From positions 31,047 through 95,046 of the forward strand of contig NZ_JFZG01000027.1 in the NCBI RefSeq assembly GCF_000607165.1: a DNA stretch of 64,000 bases. The letters run 5' to 3'. The DNA is from Ralstonia pickettii (GTDB lineage Bacteria; Pseudomonadota; Gammaproteobacteria; Burkholderiales; Burkholderiaceae). Position 1 is the first letter of the stretch. Each line of letters opens with the position of its first letter. This document shows, in pieces, positions 53,701 to 61,551 of this stretch. Under the pieces are notes generated by a model, which did no database searches, was not told the DNA's origin, and saw only the letters and a list, made by a program, of their open reading frames with translations. A program made the position numbers and the translations under genes.

Positions 53701-56048
53701 GCCTCGAATTCGCGCCGTCGCGGCCGCTGATCGGCACCAACGACCACTTCACCGCGCGCACCAATGACGCGTACGACAACCACGTGCGGCTGTTCTCGAT
53801 GCTTGAGAAATGGGGCAGCACCCATGCCGATGCGCCGCCACCCCACGTGATGGTCAGCTTCCACGGCTGGGATACGGTGCTCGAGCCGGTGCCGGGCGGG
53901 GGCAACGCCAAGCTCGTCGAACAGGTGCTGGAGCGCCCCACGCTGCCCTGGGTGCACATGGGCGTGTCGTACGCCACCAATGGCGCCGACGCCATCGCCA
54001 ACGAGCGGCTGAACACCGCCGTGGCCGACATGGTGCTGCGCTTTGAGCAAGACGGCGCGCCCACCCAAGGCCGGCTGCATGGCGACGACGCCCTCACGCG
54101 TGTGTTCGAGCGCCCCTCCAAGAGCCAGTACGATGCCCAGAACCAGGTGCTGCTGGCCGAGATCGCGCGGTTGGGCAAGCAGAAGTACAGCCTGTCGGAC
54201 AGCCAAGTCAACGCGATCATCGACCGCGTCTTCAACGGCAACACGACCGCGCTCGTCAATCGCGCCCGCGCTACCGAGATCGACTTTGCCAAACCGCTTT
54301 GGGAAGCCAAGTGGCACCTGAGTCCGACAGAAAAACGCGCCCGCCAGTTTGCCGACCAATGGACGACCGAGATGGGCGTGGCTGCGCGCCCCGCGGGCGC
54401 GAACGCGCTGCCGGCGTCGGCAAGCAACCAGGCCGCTCCCCTGCCCACCTGGCGGGAAATGGTGGAAAACGAGAAAGCCCTGTCGGTGGACGCGTCCGGT
54501 GAGCCGCAGAGTGCCGGGCGCGTGGAAACCACGCAGACCGCGCGCAAGATGCTGGTCAAACCCGAACAGGCATCGGCGGAACTCAATGCGCTTGGCGTGG
54601 AGGGTGCCAAGCCCAAGCTTGGCACGCGTGCGCGCGAAGTGGTGACCGTGGGTGCCTCCGTGGCAGGGGGCGCAGGTGCGGTGCTGATCGGCATACCCGG
54701 CACTGGCGCCAATACCGTTTCGCTGGCCAGCAATCCCTCCATGCTGCTGCTGCGTGTCGGACGCTCGGCGCAGGTGCTGCATCAGGCGACGATGGCAACC
54801 ATCGAGCGCGCAGACCCACGCGTCTTCAGCCAGGCCACGCAGACGATGGTCGACCGGCTGGTCAAGGCACTGCCAGACCACACGTCGGAGAAGACCGTAC
54901 CGGCCAACCTGGCAGAGATCGAGGGCCGCCTGCGCACATTCGTTGCCGAAGCCAACTGGAGCGTGCACAACATCTACCAGCGCCTGGGCAATCGGGAAAT
55001 CACGCGCACGCAGGCCAGTGATGCCACGCAGGCCGTGTCGGCCGATCTGGTCAAACAGATTCAGGCCGTCTTCAGCGGCACCGGGCTGCAGCAGGTGCAT
55101 CTGGGCCACCCGCGCACCAAGCTCGGCTATTGGGGCCGACAGATCGCCATCGGCGGTTACAGCGCGGGGCTGGCCTCGTATGCGCACGCGATGGCGACCA
55201 AGGCGTGGACACTGGCGCACGATTCGGCCATCTGGTACGTGCTGCCCACAGGCGGCACAGTGGCGTCGATCGCGTACACCACCGGGGTGCTGCTCGGGCG
55301 CGGGCGCAACATCGACATTGAGCAGCGCAGCCGCACGGTGCGCGGGTTCGATATCTCGGCAGACACGCTGGCCGCCACCGGCGGCATGCTGCTGGGCGCC
55401 GCGCAGCTGGCGGGTGGCGACTACATCAAGGGCGTGCCGATGCTGCTGTCGTCGGGCGCGCTCGGCCTCTCACGCTTCAGTTCGCACTTTCCGAATGCGT
55501 CGGAGTTTGTCAGCAAGCACAAGATCGCTATCGCGCTGCTGCCGCTGTCGGCGTATGCATTCAACCTGATCAAGCCGCTGTTCATGCAGGACGACAAGAA
55601 CAAGCGCCCGCCCGGCACATCGGCTGTCACGCCGTCGCCCAGTGCATCACCGAGTGCATCGGCATCGCCTTCGGTGTCACCGTCGCCATCGGTCTCGCCG
55701 TCCGCGTCGCTCTCGCCGTCCACCTCGCCGTCCACCTCGCCCTCGTCGTCGGCCAGCCCGACTGCGCCGTCAACCAGCCAGCCTCCCAGCACACCGGCCA
55801 CCCCGCAACCCGCGCCCACGCATTCCGAGTACGTGGTGCAGTCGGGCGATACACTCAACGGCATTGCCGACCGGTATCGCACTCCGCTGTTGCACGAGGC
55901 GCACGTCTCCGATGCGCAACGCCAGGCCATGTCGGACGAGCAGCAGGTCGAGGCAGCCCTGGCGCAGTTGCTGCAGATCAACCCGCAGTTCGCACATCGC
56001 AATGTCGGGCTGATCCACCCGGACGAGCCTATCGTGATCGTGCCGTGA
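44724..56048 (+). CDS. Giant multidomain protein: tandem modules, DUF4781-like, HopA1-like, zincin, LysM
   Basis: 3774 residues with CAGGAGA before ATG 44724. There is no classical signal peptide; the start is Gly/Pro-rich. Residues about 25-600 and 603-1226 are two diverged copies of one helical Ala/Asp/Gln-rich module. About 1272-1560 resembles DUF4781 and includes hydrophobic stretches near 1465-1505. About 1835-2083 resembles the HopA1 effector family (TTFYHFLRED, RVYVNAKTSHVLDVL, AGPRADNIVVY, AEIGIDPANPA). HEADH at 2189-2193 with Glu2220 suggests a zinc metallopeptidase. Two related segments follow near 2353 and 2484, then unassigned domains (SFHGWDTVLE, WVHMGVSYATNG). Hydrophobic stretches lie near 3310 and 3601. 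A Ser/Pro/Thr linker (3632-3702) leads to a LysM domain (YVVQSGDTLNGIADRY). It is probably a secreted toxin or effector, but no promoter, immunity or secretion gene is linked. Confidence 0.85.
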   Translation: MLRAIDGGGGVPTPPKPIQPPPPPSARDVSDAETALKNALQGKAPDDTAALKAAIEKIQQTQPAVSRDALARAAILLQAAHNKSAPATTQPKVDALEQAASQVGLTHVFDNTTLDSATHSLSDKPLATDQAPPTQAVTLQDARAAIQAGLDGGMTEAEAVNAARAQLGGSEQNETVLSEAALTIAAEKAVADGKVPADADPIQNAAKQDVWLGIFSKPTIDNVVKALHVELKPAANLDDTVKATQTAFETWQKDKAANADAATLARDKQAYHTALSDELNTAAGQPDSQWRADPLQTDRRLLAERLVAQRNSAASGTQGKPDAASVLNDLHAAEIVDAAQAARASGGADGNLKAAQALTQQLRGVANTDPLYASVMDDARTQDIQSGALQDITHASGKNPHDTLVAEGNALSRYKDTVLYKDLVNSVLNAGVTHDNITKVGTPGELRDIAALLEDVQRASPELAQSLYTQNLQGKVDSKIKAGDPEVYAPSMQTLDKRDDYYGPISRIVNALGGPKSDGAAHVMGSLRSFLYNAQADQDRYKENGYTPPSTPFDTLGLAKANNASMAPYQTIIDEDPNGALSKTLQKHTGLKPSPPTVPVGPDDAAHLSKAQAALDKALGGGTADAAGLQKALDAARNDKANADISNQTWAQAAVLARAQAVTVARQQDNTSDKAGDKAGQPQPPSDPIDQATKDVDGDQLFTEQDLQDGVNALRKGNVAATPDAKTPDTQRDGAQPDTTAHLGQLVASGMTLPEAIAATRAWLGGNEQNEAMLTQSALTVAAQQHLEDYYQDPTQDPVDAGAQDLAKLNVLDPDVLRVTAGIMKQDIQPDQKALDSAVTQARTDYAAWQDAKAKSDKAPDNADLKAAAAHALQSYHNDLDQALNVAAGRKPEDGDWQLNPDNVDTLWKAQNAVTMAGIAPEMETARGTGKDSPEFKQLLTSFQQWQTGLGAQQVLHIAAHALQTNGGPGKGDAAAAKRLTGLLAGMQSGDPLFDQVMGDASISGLQQRALQSILDQAPMMCTAANDGKDSPQGRLTAMGTSLDVYKGTIFYAQLLDDTIQAPQTQSLFQQSGAQVFGKGKGDQANAAADQMNGVAPDLAAALYHSQFQGKLDVTDLKAMSRIYAAAGGARNQDMTDLRKQIEGLMLKPLDNGGLGTESVDSRLNTTYFVGGDGMAVVTGQDFGLKDVKDDNVPMQLTQDILGDNIGDDVSKEIRRETGFKDSPKPPAPVSTAPNAPNASPRLQNDLHWAPDTAGVSSGTTAGVTASGNTIGLPWQDGMHTVTSQAQVYNAVGQAYGLDPTYSARSLDEQQAMADGQFAEYNGNEVVYDHKGHKTTLAQVASQLMHGEGVNTPSGATPVALTSLSMQWWDNREGKGDAKRLAIMEGIGTDGRYIDVGPADTTVRNGYGDWQSHSGLDRGLLIAQPHWVVDANGNLMTDDGYWKTYKPDDHWYNWEHLKTDLEIGLTVAAGIVTTVVQPETAALWAVVLSNLADAYFAVTAVAGAAQSIKALSTAKGRDDPWNWVGLGANVLGGAAGVGGLVNRTAVAAARVGAYNADFMEAINAVRITRGASAEDAARISLLNDNRWALRPFQNNLTNAVLSHALYGSPAATANAAQRLNAVFGVTRNPGVVADLTRGTLRLQRLNEAIPLLNRADVLARLPARLRRLAGLRFLGGGALAYRLMGTGALNTNLAAMLHQGQSLATSNGQATGEDWVQFFTSAGLMGAGMGVARQHGASQRQAYEAAAANLAASGMRMPGVAPDPGSTPVQRVVPELGPRGAESALESQQALLARVQADGADGALRNDAVYRMYARTGGVTGPEDTMPGEFYFPRLIALAEQRPEGAYTVSQADGAFVDSTMPTEGRARTTFYHFLREDGRVDPDAVTERVYVNAKTSHVLDVLDFLVRGVVDQPGRFPGIYAAKAAGPDAAGPRADNIVVYATDRAAVDRVVEALRHYQQQHPEYFHDTVPSMTEAQLRGVSTAAEPPPAMVDRLLSAIDRFAAGNTQFGATDIGRTPSPEQSFGSIRAYAISLAQHDTVLAQQAAAQYGVPFDYSAALQKATSRRFAEIGIDPANPARNLGGPVARPAGSPDYSGTGTQYRPHDGTYETTPADRVTMSFGGAPLPPSARALIGASDTLTRQLRLLQDAGWTVRLGHPNQGSAVDAERKTITLDANAHDAGALVYTLGHEADHAVKAELDLQGLQRHSEGSFVQSLLAGEASAQGNAFNVRDEVLAATGVDIGARAQMPQPLEQAYAQWDANNPEAYLRLAQTMGSMRTSVAPDQTYVQYYASRWNGGAPGTPHMPAPATASGAQKAAQAAEWLDVKDLRTLRHVPGAEVPRLSDLAGKAGSNTVLIALKGTSQPDGTPVIVATTQLRDDGTFAPPQAVRGSNVPKIVKRAVRGDNSAMHTARKGVDFYISPVPYERLQALGGPSRINSDDGSHVLSPSADKIDAEVVTHIEQLGGAKRYKSVQEATSAAKDSDIIYVIDKKGGAPKGHAKRGTDGTWTYHVDAPMDGATVPERSLEAAFAKQQTHGARTLRSAPRGVRFVVSSVQPETVKELGGFLEPRTLWKRAEYGMPAFKPGEVAQATTTLNRQANGGFLRGRAAQLLQWRQRTLEEPVTTGTPLEATAYAYADTRMLPESDAHALDYSGANIVHLRNLAKQGKLEAGTHYIYVYETADHAGKLGGHTPIGRLEPDGNTLMWYDARNKAATQHNGTPANELAIGHDSFGSDTHFLLTRLPPDQFEAWQRSGAGLEIGVFQPVLSSTTTTALPPDAPKLGNLTRPLDEVELLAGKETDPYASNVEFKPVKDHAPQVVMADAQLWRKLKLKLRVARDVAANTVSRRVPFAGKRIAQRFSAAATGDRHMVNTFLRSEFPLQARLAPMGRAYRLRDDPAKALAFIKKTGGAMPVISLVVDPYSLRAAVGKRQDPSFVQAAKQIDVNNATIDHANAQIKSGSGADQRKLFLDDLHQSRLDKWLDLSAQTGVVIRLEFAPSRPLIGTNDHFTARTNDAYDNHVRLFSMLEKWGSTHADAPPPHVMVSFHGWDTVLEPVPGGGNAKLVEQVLERPTLPWVHMGVSYATNGADAIANERLNTAVADMVLRFEQDGAPTQGRLHGDDALTRVFERPSKSQYDAQNQVLLAEIARLGKQKYSLSDSQVNAIIDRVFNGNTTALVNRARATEIDFAKPLWEAKWHLSPTEKRARQFADQWTTEMGVAARPAGANALPASASNQAAPLPTWREMVENEKALSVDASGEPQSAGRVETTQTARKMLVKPEQASAELNALGVEGAKPKLGTRAREVVTVGASVAGGAGAVLIGIPGTGANTVSLASNPSMLLLRVGRSAQVLHQATMATIERADPRVFSQATQTMVDRLVKALPDHTSEKTVPANLAEIEGRLRTFVAEANWSVHNIYQRLGNREITRTQASDATQAVSADLVKQIQAVFSGTGLQQVHLGHPRTKLGYWGRQIAIGGYSAGLASYAHAMATKAWTLAHDSAIWYVLPTGGTVASIAYTTGVLLGRGRNIDIEQRSRTVRGFDISADTLAATGGMLLGAAQLAGGDYIKGVPMLLSSGALGLSRFSSHFPNASEFVSKHKIAIALLPLSAYAFNLIKPLFMQDDKNKRPPGTSAVTPSPSASPSASASPSVSPSPSVSPSASLSPSTSPSTSPSSSASPTAPSTSQPPSTPATPQPAPTHSEYVVQSGDTLNGIADRYRTPLLHEAHVSDAQRQAMSDEQQVEAALAQLLQINPQFAHRNVGLIHPDEPIVIVP

Positions 56049-56075
56049 GCCGCGTGGCCGAGTCGGGTTTCCACC

Positions 56076-56095
56076 GGCCGCGGGGCGACGCGGCC
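56076..56095. terminator. GC-rich hairpin between the giant gene and the LysR gene
   Basis: GGCCGCG (56076-56082) and CGCGGCC (56089-56095) pair around GGGCGA between two convergent genes. There is no U tract, so terminator activity is suggested only by position. Confidence 0.35.
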
Positions 56096-56136
56096 GCCCC
56101 ATTCCTCTGGGTGCATCTCGCACGTCCGGCGTCTGC

Positions 56137-57024
56137 CTAGACCGGCTGAGACAGCAATCGCTCGAGCGCTTCAAGCCTATGTCTGCGTATTGTGGTGATG
56201 GCGTAGAAGCGTTCCAGCAATTGCGTCGACTGCCCTACAGTCACCAGGATTCCCGCTCGCAACTCATCTTGAACGACAACTTCGGGCAACACAGCCAACC
56301 AGCCGCTGTCACGTGCAATCAGACGCAGCATGGCCATGTCGTCTATCTCCGCCCGCAATCGGGGGACCACACCCATTGACGCGCACAGAGCGTCGAACTG
56401 AGTTCTAAGCGCGTGGCGCGGCCCAGGTAACGCAATCTCAAGCCCATCAAGATCTTCTGGGATGTGCAGGGTTCGGCCTTTCCAGACTGCTGCTGGCCCT
56501 ACCAGGGAAATGGATTGACTACCAAGATACTGACAGTGAAGAGGGCGATCCGGATTGGTGGGCACGCTTTCATTGGCGAGCACAACGTCAAGTTGATGTT
56601 CGACCAGCCGGCCGAGCAAGTCTTCGAGAACCCCGGATTCCAGGGTGAGTAGCACTTCGGGGTCAGCCAAGAGCGGCTTGATCCAGTTCTCCTGATAGTT
56701 TCTCGACAGGGTCGCCACACTTCCAACGCGAAGTCGCGTCATTCCCTCGCTTCGGCCAACCAATCTTCCGAGCATCTCCTGGCCGAGTCCGAAAATGTCT
56801 TCAGCGTAGGACAGCACGACCTGGCCGGTCTCGGTCAGCACCAGGCTGCGTCCTTCCCGGCTGAATAGGGCATCGCCAAGTCTTTCTTCCAACTGGCGGA
56901 TCTGAGCGGAAAGCGCCGACTGGGAGGTGTGCAGCTCGCGGGCGGCGCGCGTGAGGTGTCCCAACTTGGCCACGCGCCAAAAGTAGAACAAGTGATGGAA
57001 GTTAAGCTGCTCCAGCCTGATCAT
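56137..57024 (-). CDS. LysR-family regulator (NhaR-like) of the dabBA operon
   Basis: 295 residues. The opening LEQLNFHHLFYFWRVAKLG is typical of NhaR-like LysR proteins, with recognition helix ELHTSQSALSAQIRQLE. The effector domain follows from about residue 95. It is divergent from dabB-dabA with 63 bases between; a perfect 10-bp inverted repeat spans its start codon and the dabB leader. Control of inorganic-carbon uptake is likely by position. Confidence 0.88.
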   Translation of the reverse strand: MIRLEQLNFHHLFYFWRVAKLGHLTRAARELHTSQSALSAQIRQLEERLGDALFSREGRSLVLTETGQVVLSYAEDIFGLGQEMLGRLVGRSEGMTRLRVGSVATLSRNYQENWIKPLLADPEVLLTLESGVLEDLLGRLVEHQLDVVLANESVPTNPDRPLHCQYLGSQSISLVGPAAVWKGRTLHIPEDLDGLEIALPGPRHALRTQFDALCASMGVVPRLRAEIDDMAMLRLIARDSGWLAVLPEVVVQDELRAGILVTVGQSTQLLERFYAITTIRRHRLEALERLLSQPV

Positions 57025-57073
57025 TCTGTTTTATATATCAAATCGTTCTGATCATTGAATTTTACAGAATGAT
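57020..57073. promoter_or_regulatory. Inverted repeat in the LysR/dabB intergenic region
   Basis: ATCATTCTGT (57020-57029) and ACAGAATGAT (57064-57073) are perfect 10-bp inverted arms 34 bases apart. The left arm covers the LysR start codon, which fits autorepression; the right arm lies just before the dabB ribosome binding site. The centre also holds TTCTGATCATTGAA, a third partial site. Confidence 0.6.
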
Positions 57074-57087
57074 TTCCAGAGGAGAAG

Positions 57088-58713
57088 ATGCGGGCACACG
57101 AATTTTCGCCAGCGCTTCCCATGGACATCGTTCACGTTCTTACGGCTGTTTCGACACTCCTGCCGGCAGGTTTGATGGGGGTGGCCGCCCTCCTTCCTCG
57201 GTCCGCCCGCGCAAGTACGCCGACACTTTGGCACGGCTTTATCGCACTGTCGGCCATCTCCTTGTGTGCTGCCATATTCTCTTTGGCCTGGGCGACGTGG
57301 AGTTCCGGCGAACCTCTTGGCAGCTCCGTCCTCTCGCCTTGGCTGCGCCTGTCCCTGATTGGCGGTTGGATGGCCGTGCTTGTCCAACTGCTGGGCACCT
57401 GCATCGGCGCGTTCTCTGCGCGGTACCTGCAAGGCGAGCAAGGGCAACGCAGCTATCTCGGCGCGCTTGCCGGGGTGTTGGCGTCTGTGCACCTGCTCCT
57501 GCTCGCAGACCATTGGGTGGTATTGATCGGAGCATGGGCGACGATCGGCGTCGCGTTGCAGCGTTTGCTGTGCTTTTACCCGGACCGACCGTTCGCAATG
57601 CTTGCCGCGCACAAAAAGCGTTTGGCAGACCGGTTGGCAGATGTCTTCCTGGTGACGGCAGCCGCGTTTGCCTGGCACGAGGTAGGCAGCGGTTCTCTGT
57701 CGCAGTTATGGCTTCACATTGCGCACGAAGGGGTATCCGCGAGCCTTCAGGTCAGCGCGGTCTGCATCGCCGTCAGTGTGATCTTGAGAACAGCCTTGCT
57801 GCCCGTGCACGGATGGCTCATCCAGGTCATGGAGGCTCCGACGCCCGTATCGGCGTTGCTGCATGCGGGTGTAGTGAACCTGGGCGGGTATGTGCTGATC
57901 CGATTTGCCCCGCTGCTCAGCCCGAGCGCGCCGGCTCGCTGGCTGCTGATCACGGTAGGGCTGACCACGGCAGTCATGGGCGGGTTGATCATGCTCACCC
58001 GGATCAGCATTAAGGTCCGGCTGGCCTGGTCCACGGTGGCGCAGATGGGGTTCATGGTGATGGAGTGTGGATTGGGCCTGTACACACTGGCAGCGCTTCA
58101 CCTCCTCGGCCATTCGCTTTACAAGGCGCACGCATTTCTCTCCGCGTCCTCGGTGGTCGATCGGCTTCGCGTGGAACAGCTCCTTGGCCATGAAAAGCGC
58201 TCGCGCTTGAGTTTGTACGCAGCCCCCGCCATCGCAATCGGCATCGTCGTCCTTCTTCATGCGCTGGTGGATCAGATTCCCTGGCCTTGGTGGTGGAGCG
58301 GCATTCTCGCGCTTGCGTGGGCGCCACTGCTTTGGCTGCCATCCGTCAAGGAAGGCTCGACCGCTGCAATGCTGCTGGCCAGACTTGTCGCAAGCCTGAT
58401 CAGTATTGCGGGTCTCATGGGCGCAGCAATCGTCCTCCACCTCTTGCCAACTGGCATAGCGGACCACGCCGACACAGGTGGCGGCATTGCAGCGTTGCTC
58501 AGCATGGCTGCCATGCATTGCGTCTTGGTGGCGTTGCAGACATCTCCCCACGCTTTGGCTTCTCTGCGCCGTGCCTGTTATGCGGGCCTTTACTTGGATG
58601 AGTTTTATACCCGTTTGGCGTTGCGCTCCTGGCCGACCAAATGGACGCCAAGTCGCTCGGATGTCTTCCCCCTCGCAGTCGCCCGAGCCGCCAAGGCGAA
58701 TGCAAACCAGTAA
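57088..58713 (+). CDS. dabB: DabB: proton-antiporter-like (NuoL family) subunit of DAB carbon uptake
   Basis: 541 residues with about 14 hydrophobic helices. It belongs to the NADH-quinone oxidoreductase subunit 5/Mrp antiporter family (Proton_antipo_M): ILRTALLPVHGWLIQVMEAPTPVSALLHAGVV is split by conserved His and Lys/Glu positions, and LLGHSLYKAHAFLSAS is the second signature. No other complex I genes are nearby, and dabA follows, so this is DabB, the cation-coupled membrane part of the DAB (DabAB) inorganic carbon transporter. ATG 57088 has AGAGGAG close upstream; ATG 57121 is an alternative. Confidence 0.9.
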   Translation: MRAHEFSPALPMDIVHVLTAVSTLLPAGLMGVAALLPRSARASTPTLWHGFIALSAISLCAAIFSLAWATWSSGEPLGSSVLSPWLRLSLIGGWMAVLVQLLGTCIGAFSARYLQGEQGQRSYLGALAGVLASVHLLLLADHWVVLIGAWATIGVALQRLLCFYPDRPFAMLAAHKKRLADRLADVFLVTAAAFAWHEVGSGSLSQLWLHIAHEGVSASLQVSAVCIAVSVILRTALLPVHGWLIQVMEAPTPVSALLHAGVVNLGGYVLIRFAPLLSPSAPARWLLITVGLTTAVMGGLIMLTRISIKVRLAWSTVAQMGFMVMECGLGLYTLAALHLLGHSLYKAHAFLSASSVVDRLRVEQLLGHEKRSRLSLYAAPAIAIGIVVLLHALVDQIPWPWWWSGILALAWAPLLWLPSVKEGSTAAMLLARLVASLISIAGLMGAAIVLHLLPTGIADHADTGGGIAALLSMAAMHCVLVALQTSPHALASLRRACYAGLYLDEFYTRLALRSWPTKWTPSRSDVFPLAVARAAKANANQ

Positions 58714-58734
58714 ATGCTGCTCAGAGAGGTTCAC

Positions 58735-61296
58735 ATGAACAACGGTATTGCCTCCTTAAACAGTCCCGGCCCGATGTCGGAACATAACGCAGCCTGCGTC
58801 AACCTTGAGGCCGAAAAGTACACGGACGCTGCGCGGCTGGAGCAGATGGAAGCCGCCTGCAAACAAGCATGCGCAGCGATCGCACCGGCATGGCCTTTAG
58901 ATCGGGCAATTGCAGTCAATCCTCATTGGGGCCGGGTGAGCATGCCTGTTCGCCAAGTGGCAGCCCGGATGGCAGTGCTTGGAGGCATCCAGGTGTTTCC
59001 AAGCCGTCCAAGCCTGCGCCAAGCGTGGCAATCTGGCCGCATCACCAAAGACGACGTCGAATATGCGCTTGCTGCCTTGCCCGCCGCCAAAGTGTCCGGT
59101 CTGACGGCTTCCCAATGCCTGAATGCCATCAACACCGATTGGTCAGCGCCACGTTTGCCGTTGCTGATCGACATACTTGACACCGATCCATTGCGCCATA
59201 CGAGGCTTTCCTGGCGCGAGGCAATCACGCACCAGGTTAGCCAAAGTTGCGCCGCCTATTTCGACGAGAATCAGTCGGACTGGGCTATCCAGAAAAACGA
59301 TGGGCTGTATGCCTTCTGGCGCGACACGTTACGGCACGATCGCGGCATTGGCTTGCTAATGGGCATTCCGAACCTTGAGCTGCATCTGGCGGAGCTGCCG
59401 CCCCCGTTCCGGGACGCCGAACACTGGGCGCTGGAGCAATTGGATCTGCCCAGCGATGTCTGGCCAGATTATCTGGAAGCCGTATTGCTCACGGTGAATG
59501 GCTGGGCATCTTGGTGCGCCTACCTTGGGTGGCAAGCTCGTCAGAGCGGGAAGGAAGATCCAAACCTGCGTGAGTTGCTTGCCATTCGGCTTGCCTGGGG
59601 CGCCGTTCTGCAGAAGTGTCATGACGACTACAGCACGAAGACCGCCATTTCAACCCTTCGCAACGCCTGGCGCCGCGCATCTTCGACGCTTGCAGAGGCC
59701 GAGGACGCTTTGCTGATCGACGAGGTTTGGCAGTACGCCCTGGAAGCCGGTTACCAGCGCCAGCTAGCGCATCGCGTAGGAGCGTCCTGCGTGGCGCCTG
59801 AGCCCTCCGAGATTGAAGTACAAGCAGCGTTTTGCATTGACGTCCGCAGCGAACCCTTGCGGCGTTCCTTGGAGGCGGTCTGGCCGGCGGTCCAGACGCT
59901 GGGCTTCGCGGGATTCTTCGGCATACCCATTGCCTATACGCCGCTCGGAACAGGGGCACGGCGCCCGCAACTACCCGGCTTACTGTCGCCTTCGATGGAG
60001 GTGACAGACAGCGTCTACCTCAGTACAGGCCAAGACGGACCCTCTGCTGACGGTACGGTCGCACGCGCACGGCGCACCCGTCTCGGGGTTGCCGCACAGT
60101 TGAATCAATCCAGTCGCTGGCCCAGCGGTGCGTTCTCGTTTGTCGAGATTGCAGGCGTTGGCTACGCCGGCGCGCTGTGGCGGTGGGTCCGCCCGTCGAC
60201 GCAGCGGCGCGCGCGTGCAGACTTGGCAGGATTGCCCTCCCGGTACAAGAAGGTATGCAGACCTGCACTGCTATCGCAGTCTCCACGTGAAAAAGCTGAC
60301 CTGGCGGGGCGCGTGCTCCGCGCCATGGGGCTCGCTCACAATCTGGCCCCGTTAGTGGTGCTCGTCGGTCATGGCAGCCAGTCGAACAACAATGCGCATT
60401 CGGCATCTTTGGATTGCGGCGCATGCTGTGGCCAAAGCGGTGAGGTCAATGCCCGCACCTTGGCCCTGCTCCTCAATGACCCGAAGGTGCGCGCCGAGTT
60501 GGTCAACTTGGGCGTCGACATTCCAGCACGGGTGCAATTTGTGGCGGCGCTGCATAACACGACAACCGACGAGATCGAAGCCTTCGACCTCGACCTGTTG
60601 CCCGAATCCGCGCTTGAGCGCTGGGCACGCTTTGAAGACGCAATGAAACACGCTTGCGATCAGGTCAGACGCGAGCGTGCGCCAAAGCTGGGTGTCGATG
60701 CACGTTTGCAGCATGATCAACTCTTGACCAAGCTCCTGCGGCGCGCCAACGACGGTGCACAGACGCGACCGGAATGGGGGCTGGCCGGCAATGCGGCATT
60801 CGTGATCGCTCCGCGTTATCGGACCCAAGGTGCGGTGCTCGACGGACGCGTGTTCTTACATGATTACGACCACCGCAACGATCCCGACGGTAGCCTGCTC
60901 GATCAATTGCTGACGGCGCCCATGCTCGTGACCCACTGGATCAACTGGCAATATCACGCGTCAACATGTGATCCGCAACATCTGGGGAGCGGCAACAAAC
61001 TCCTGCATAACGTCGTCGGCAGCTCAATCGGGGTATTTGAAGGCAATGGAGGGGATTTGCGAATCGGCCTATCCCGGCAGTCGCTTCATGACGGAGAGCG
61101 TTGGGTCCATGAGCCGCTTCGGCTGACTGTTCTGGTGGACGCGCCACAGGAAGCCATTGACCGGGTGATTGAACACCACATCGTCGTCCGGCAACTTGTC
61201 AGAAACGGTTGGCTACACCTCTGGCGGTTCGGGCACAACGAGCTTCAACGCTACACCGATGGCAAGTGGCAGCCGATCGGGCTGAGTACGGCGTGA
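58735..61296 (+). CDS. dabA: DabA (DUF2309): carbonic-anhydrase-like subunit of DAB carbon uptake
   Basis: 853 residues. DabA is a beta-carbonic-anhydrase-like peripheral protein that, with DabB, takes up CO2 and converts it to bicarbonate vectorially. The proposed zinc ligands are conserved: Cys367 and Asp369 in AFCIDVRSE, His546 in VLVGHGSQSNNN, Cys561 in SLDCGACCG; spacing C-x-D and H-x14-C equals that of Halothiobacillus DabA. ATG 58735 has AGAGAGG upstream and follows dabB by 21 bases; an ATG at 58714 is an alternative. In a heterotroph it would feed carboxylases at low CO2. Confidence 0.93.
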   Translation: MNNGIASLNSPGPMSEHNAACVNLEAEKYTDAARLEQMEAACKQACAAIAPAWPLDRAIAVNPHWGRVSMPVRQVAARMAVLGGIQVFPSRPSLRQAWQSGRITKDDVEYALAALPAAKVSGLTASQCLNAINTDWSAPRLPLLIDILDTDPLRHTRLSWREAITHQVSQSCAAYFDENQSDWAIQKNDGLYAFWRDTLRHDRGIGLLMGIPNLELHLAELPPPFRDAEHWALEQLDLPSDVWPDYLEAVLLTVNGWASWCAYLGWQARQSGKEDPNLRELLAIRLAWGAVLQKCHDDYSTKTAISTLRNAWRRASSTLAEAEDALLIDEVWQYALEAGYQRQLAHRVGASCVAPEPSEIEVQAAFCIDVRSEPLRRSLEAVWPAVQTLGFAGFFGIPIAYTPLGTGARRPQLPGLLSPSMEVTDSVYLSTGQDGPSADGTVARARRTRLGVAAQLNQSSRWPSGAFSFVEIAGVGYAGALWRWVRPSTQRRARADLAGLPSRYKKVCRPALLSQSPREKADLAGRVLRAMGLAHNLAPLVVLVGHGSQSNNNAHSASLDCGACCGQSGEVNARTLALLLNDPKVRAELVNLGVDIPARVQFVAALHNTTTDEIEAFDLDLLPESALERWARFEDAMKHACDQVRRERAPKLGVDARLQHDQLLTKLLRRANDGAQTRPEWGLAGNAAFVIAPRYRTQGAVLDGRVFLHDYDHRNDPDGSLLDQLLTAPMLVTHWINWQYHASTCDPQHLGSGNKLLHNVVGSSIGVFEGNGGDLRIGLSRQSLHDGERWVHEPLRLTVLVDAPQEAIDRVIEHHIVVRQLVRNGWLHLWRFGHNELQRYTDGKWQPIGLSTA

Positions 61297-61551
61297 GACA
61301 ACCACGTCAGACCGCCAAAGGGACTTCCTTCTGGTTGCTCGGACCAAGCTCGTCTCTACGCAGTGCAGCCAAATCGCGTGAGCGTCTGAATCAGTATCCG
61401 GATTCATGAAAGAGGAAGCGCGAGCGCAATCACCAGGTTGAATGTTCGAAGAGCTCCTCTCAGCGCGCGACGACGGGAGCATGGATATTGATGCATTTCC
61501 GACTCATCAACAGGCATTGTGGTTGGCTGTAGAGAAATGCGCTGTTCGCCG

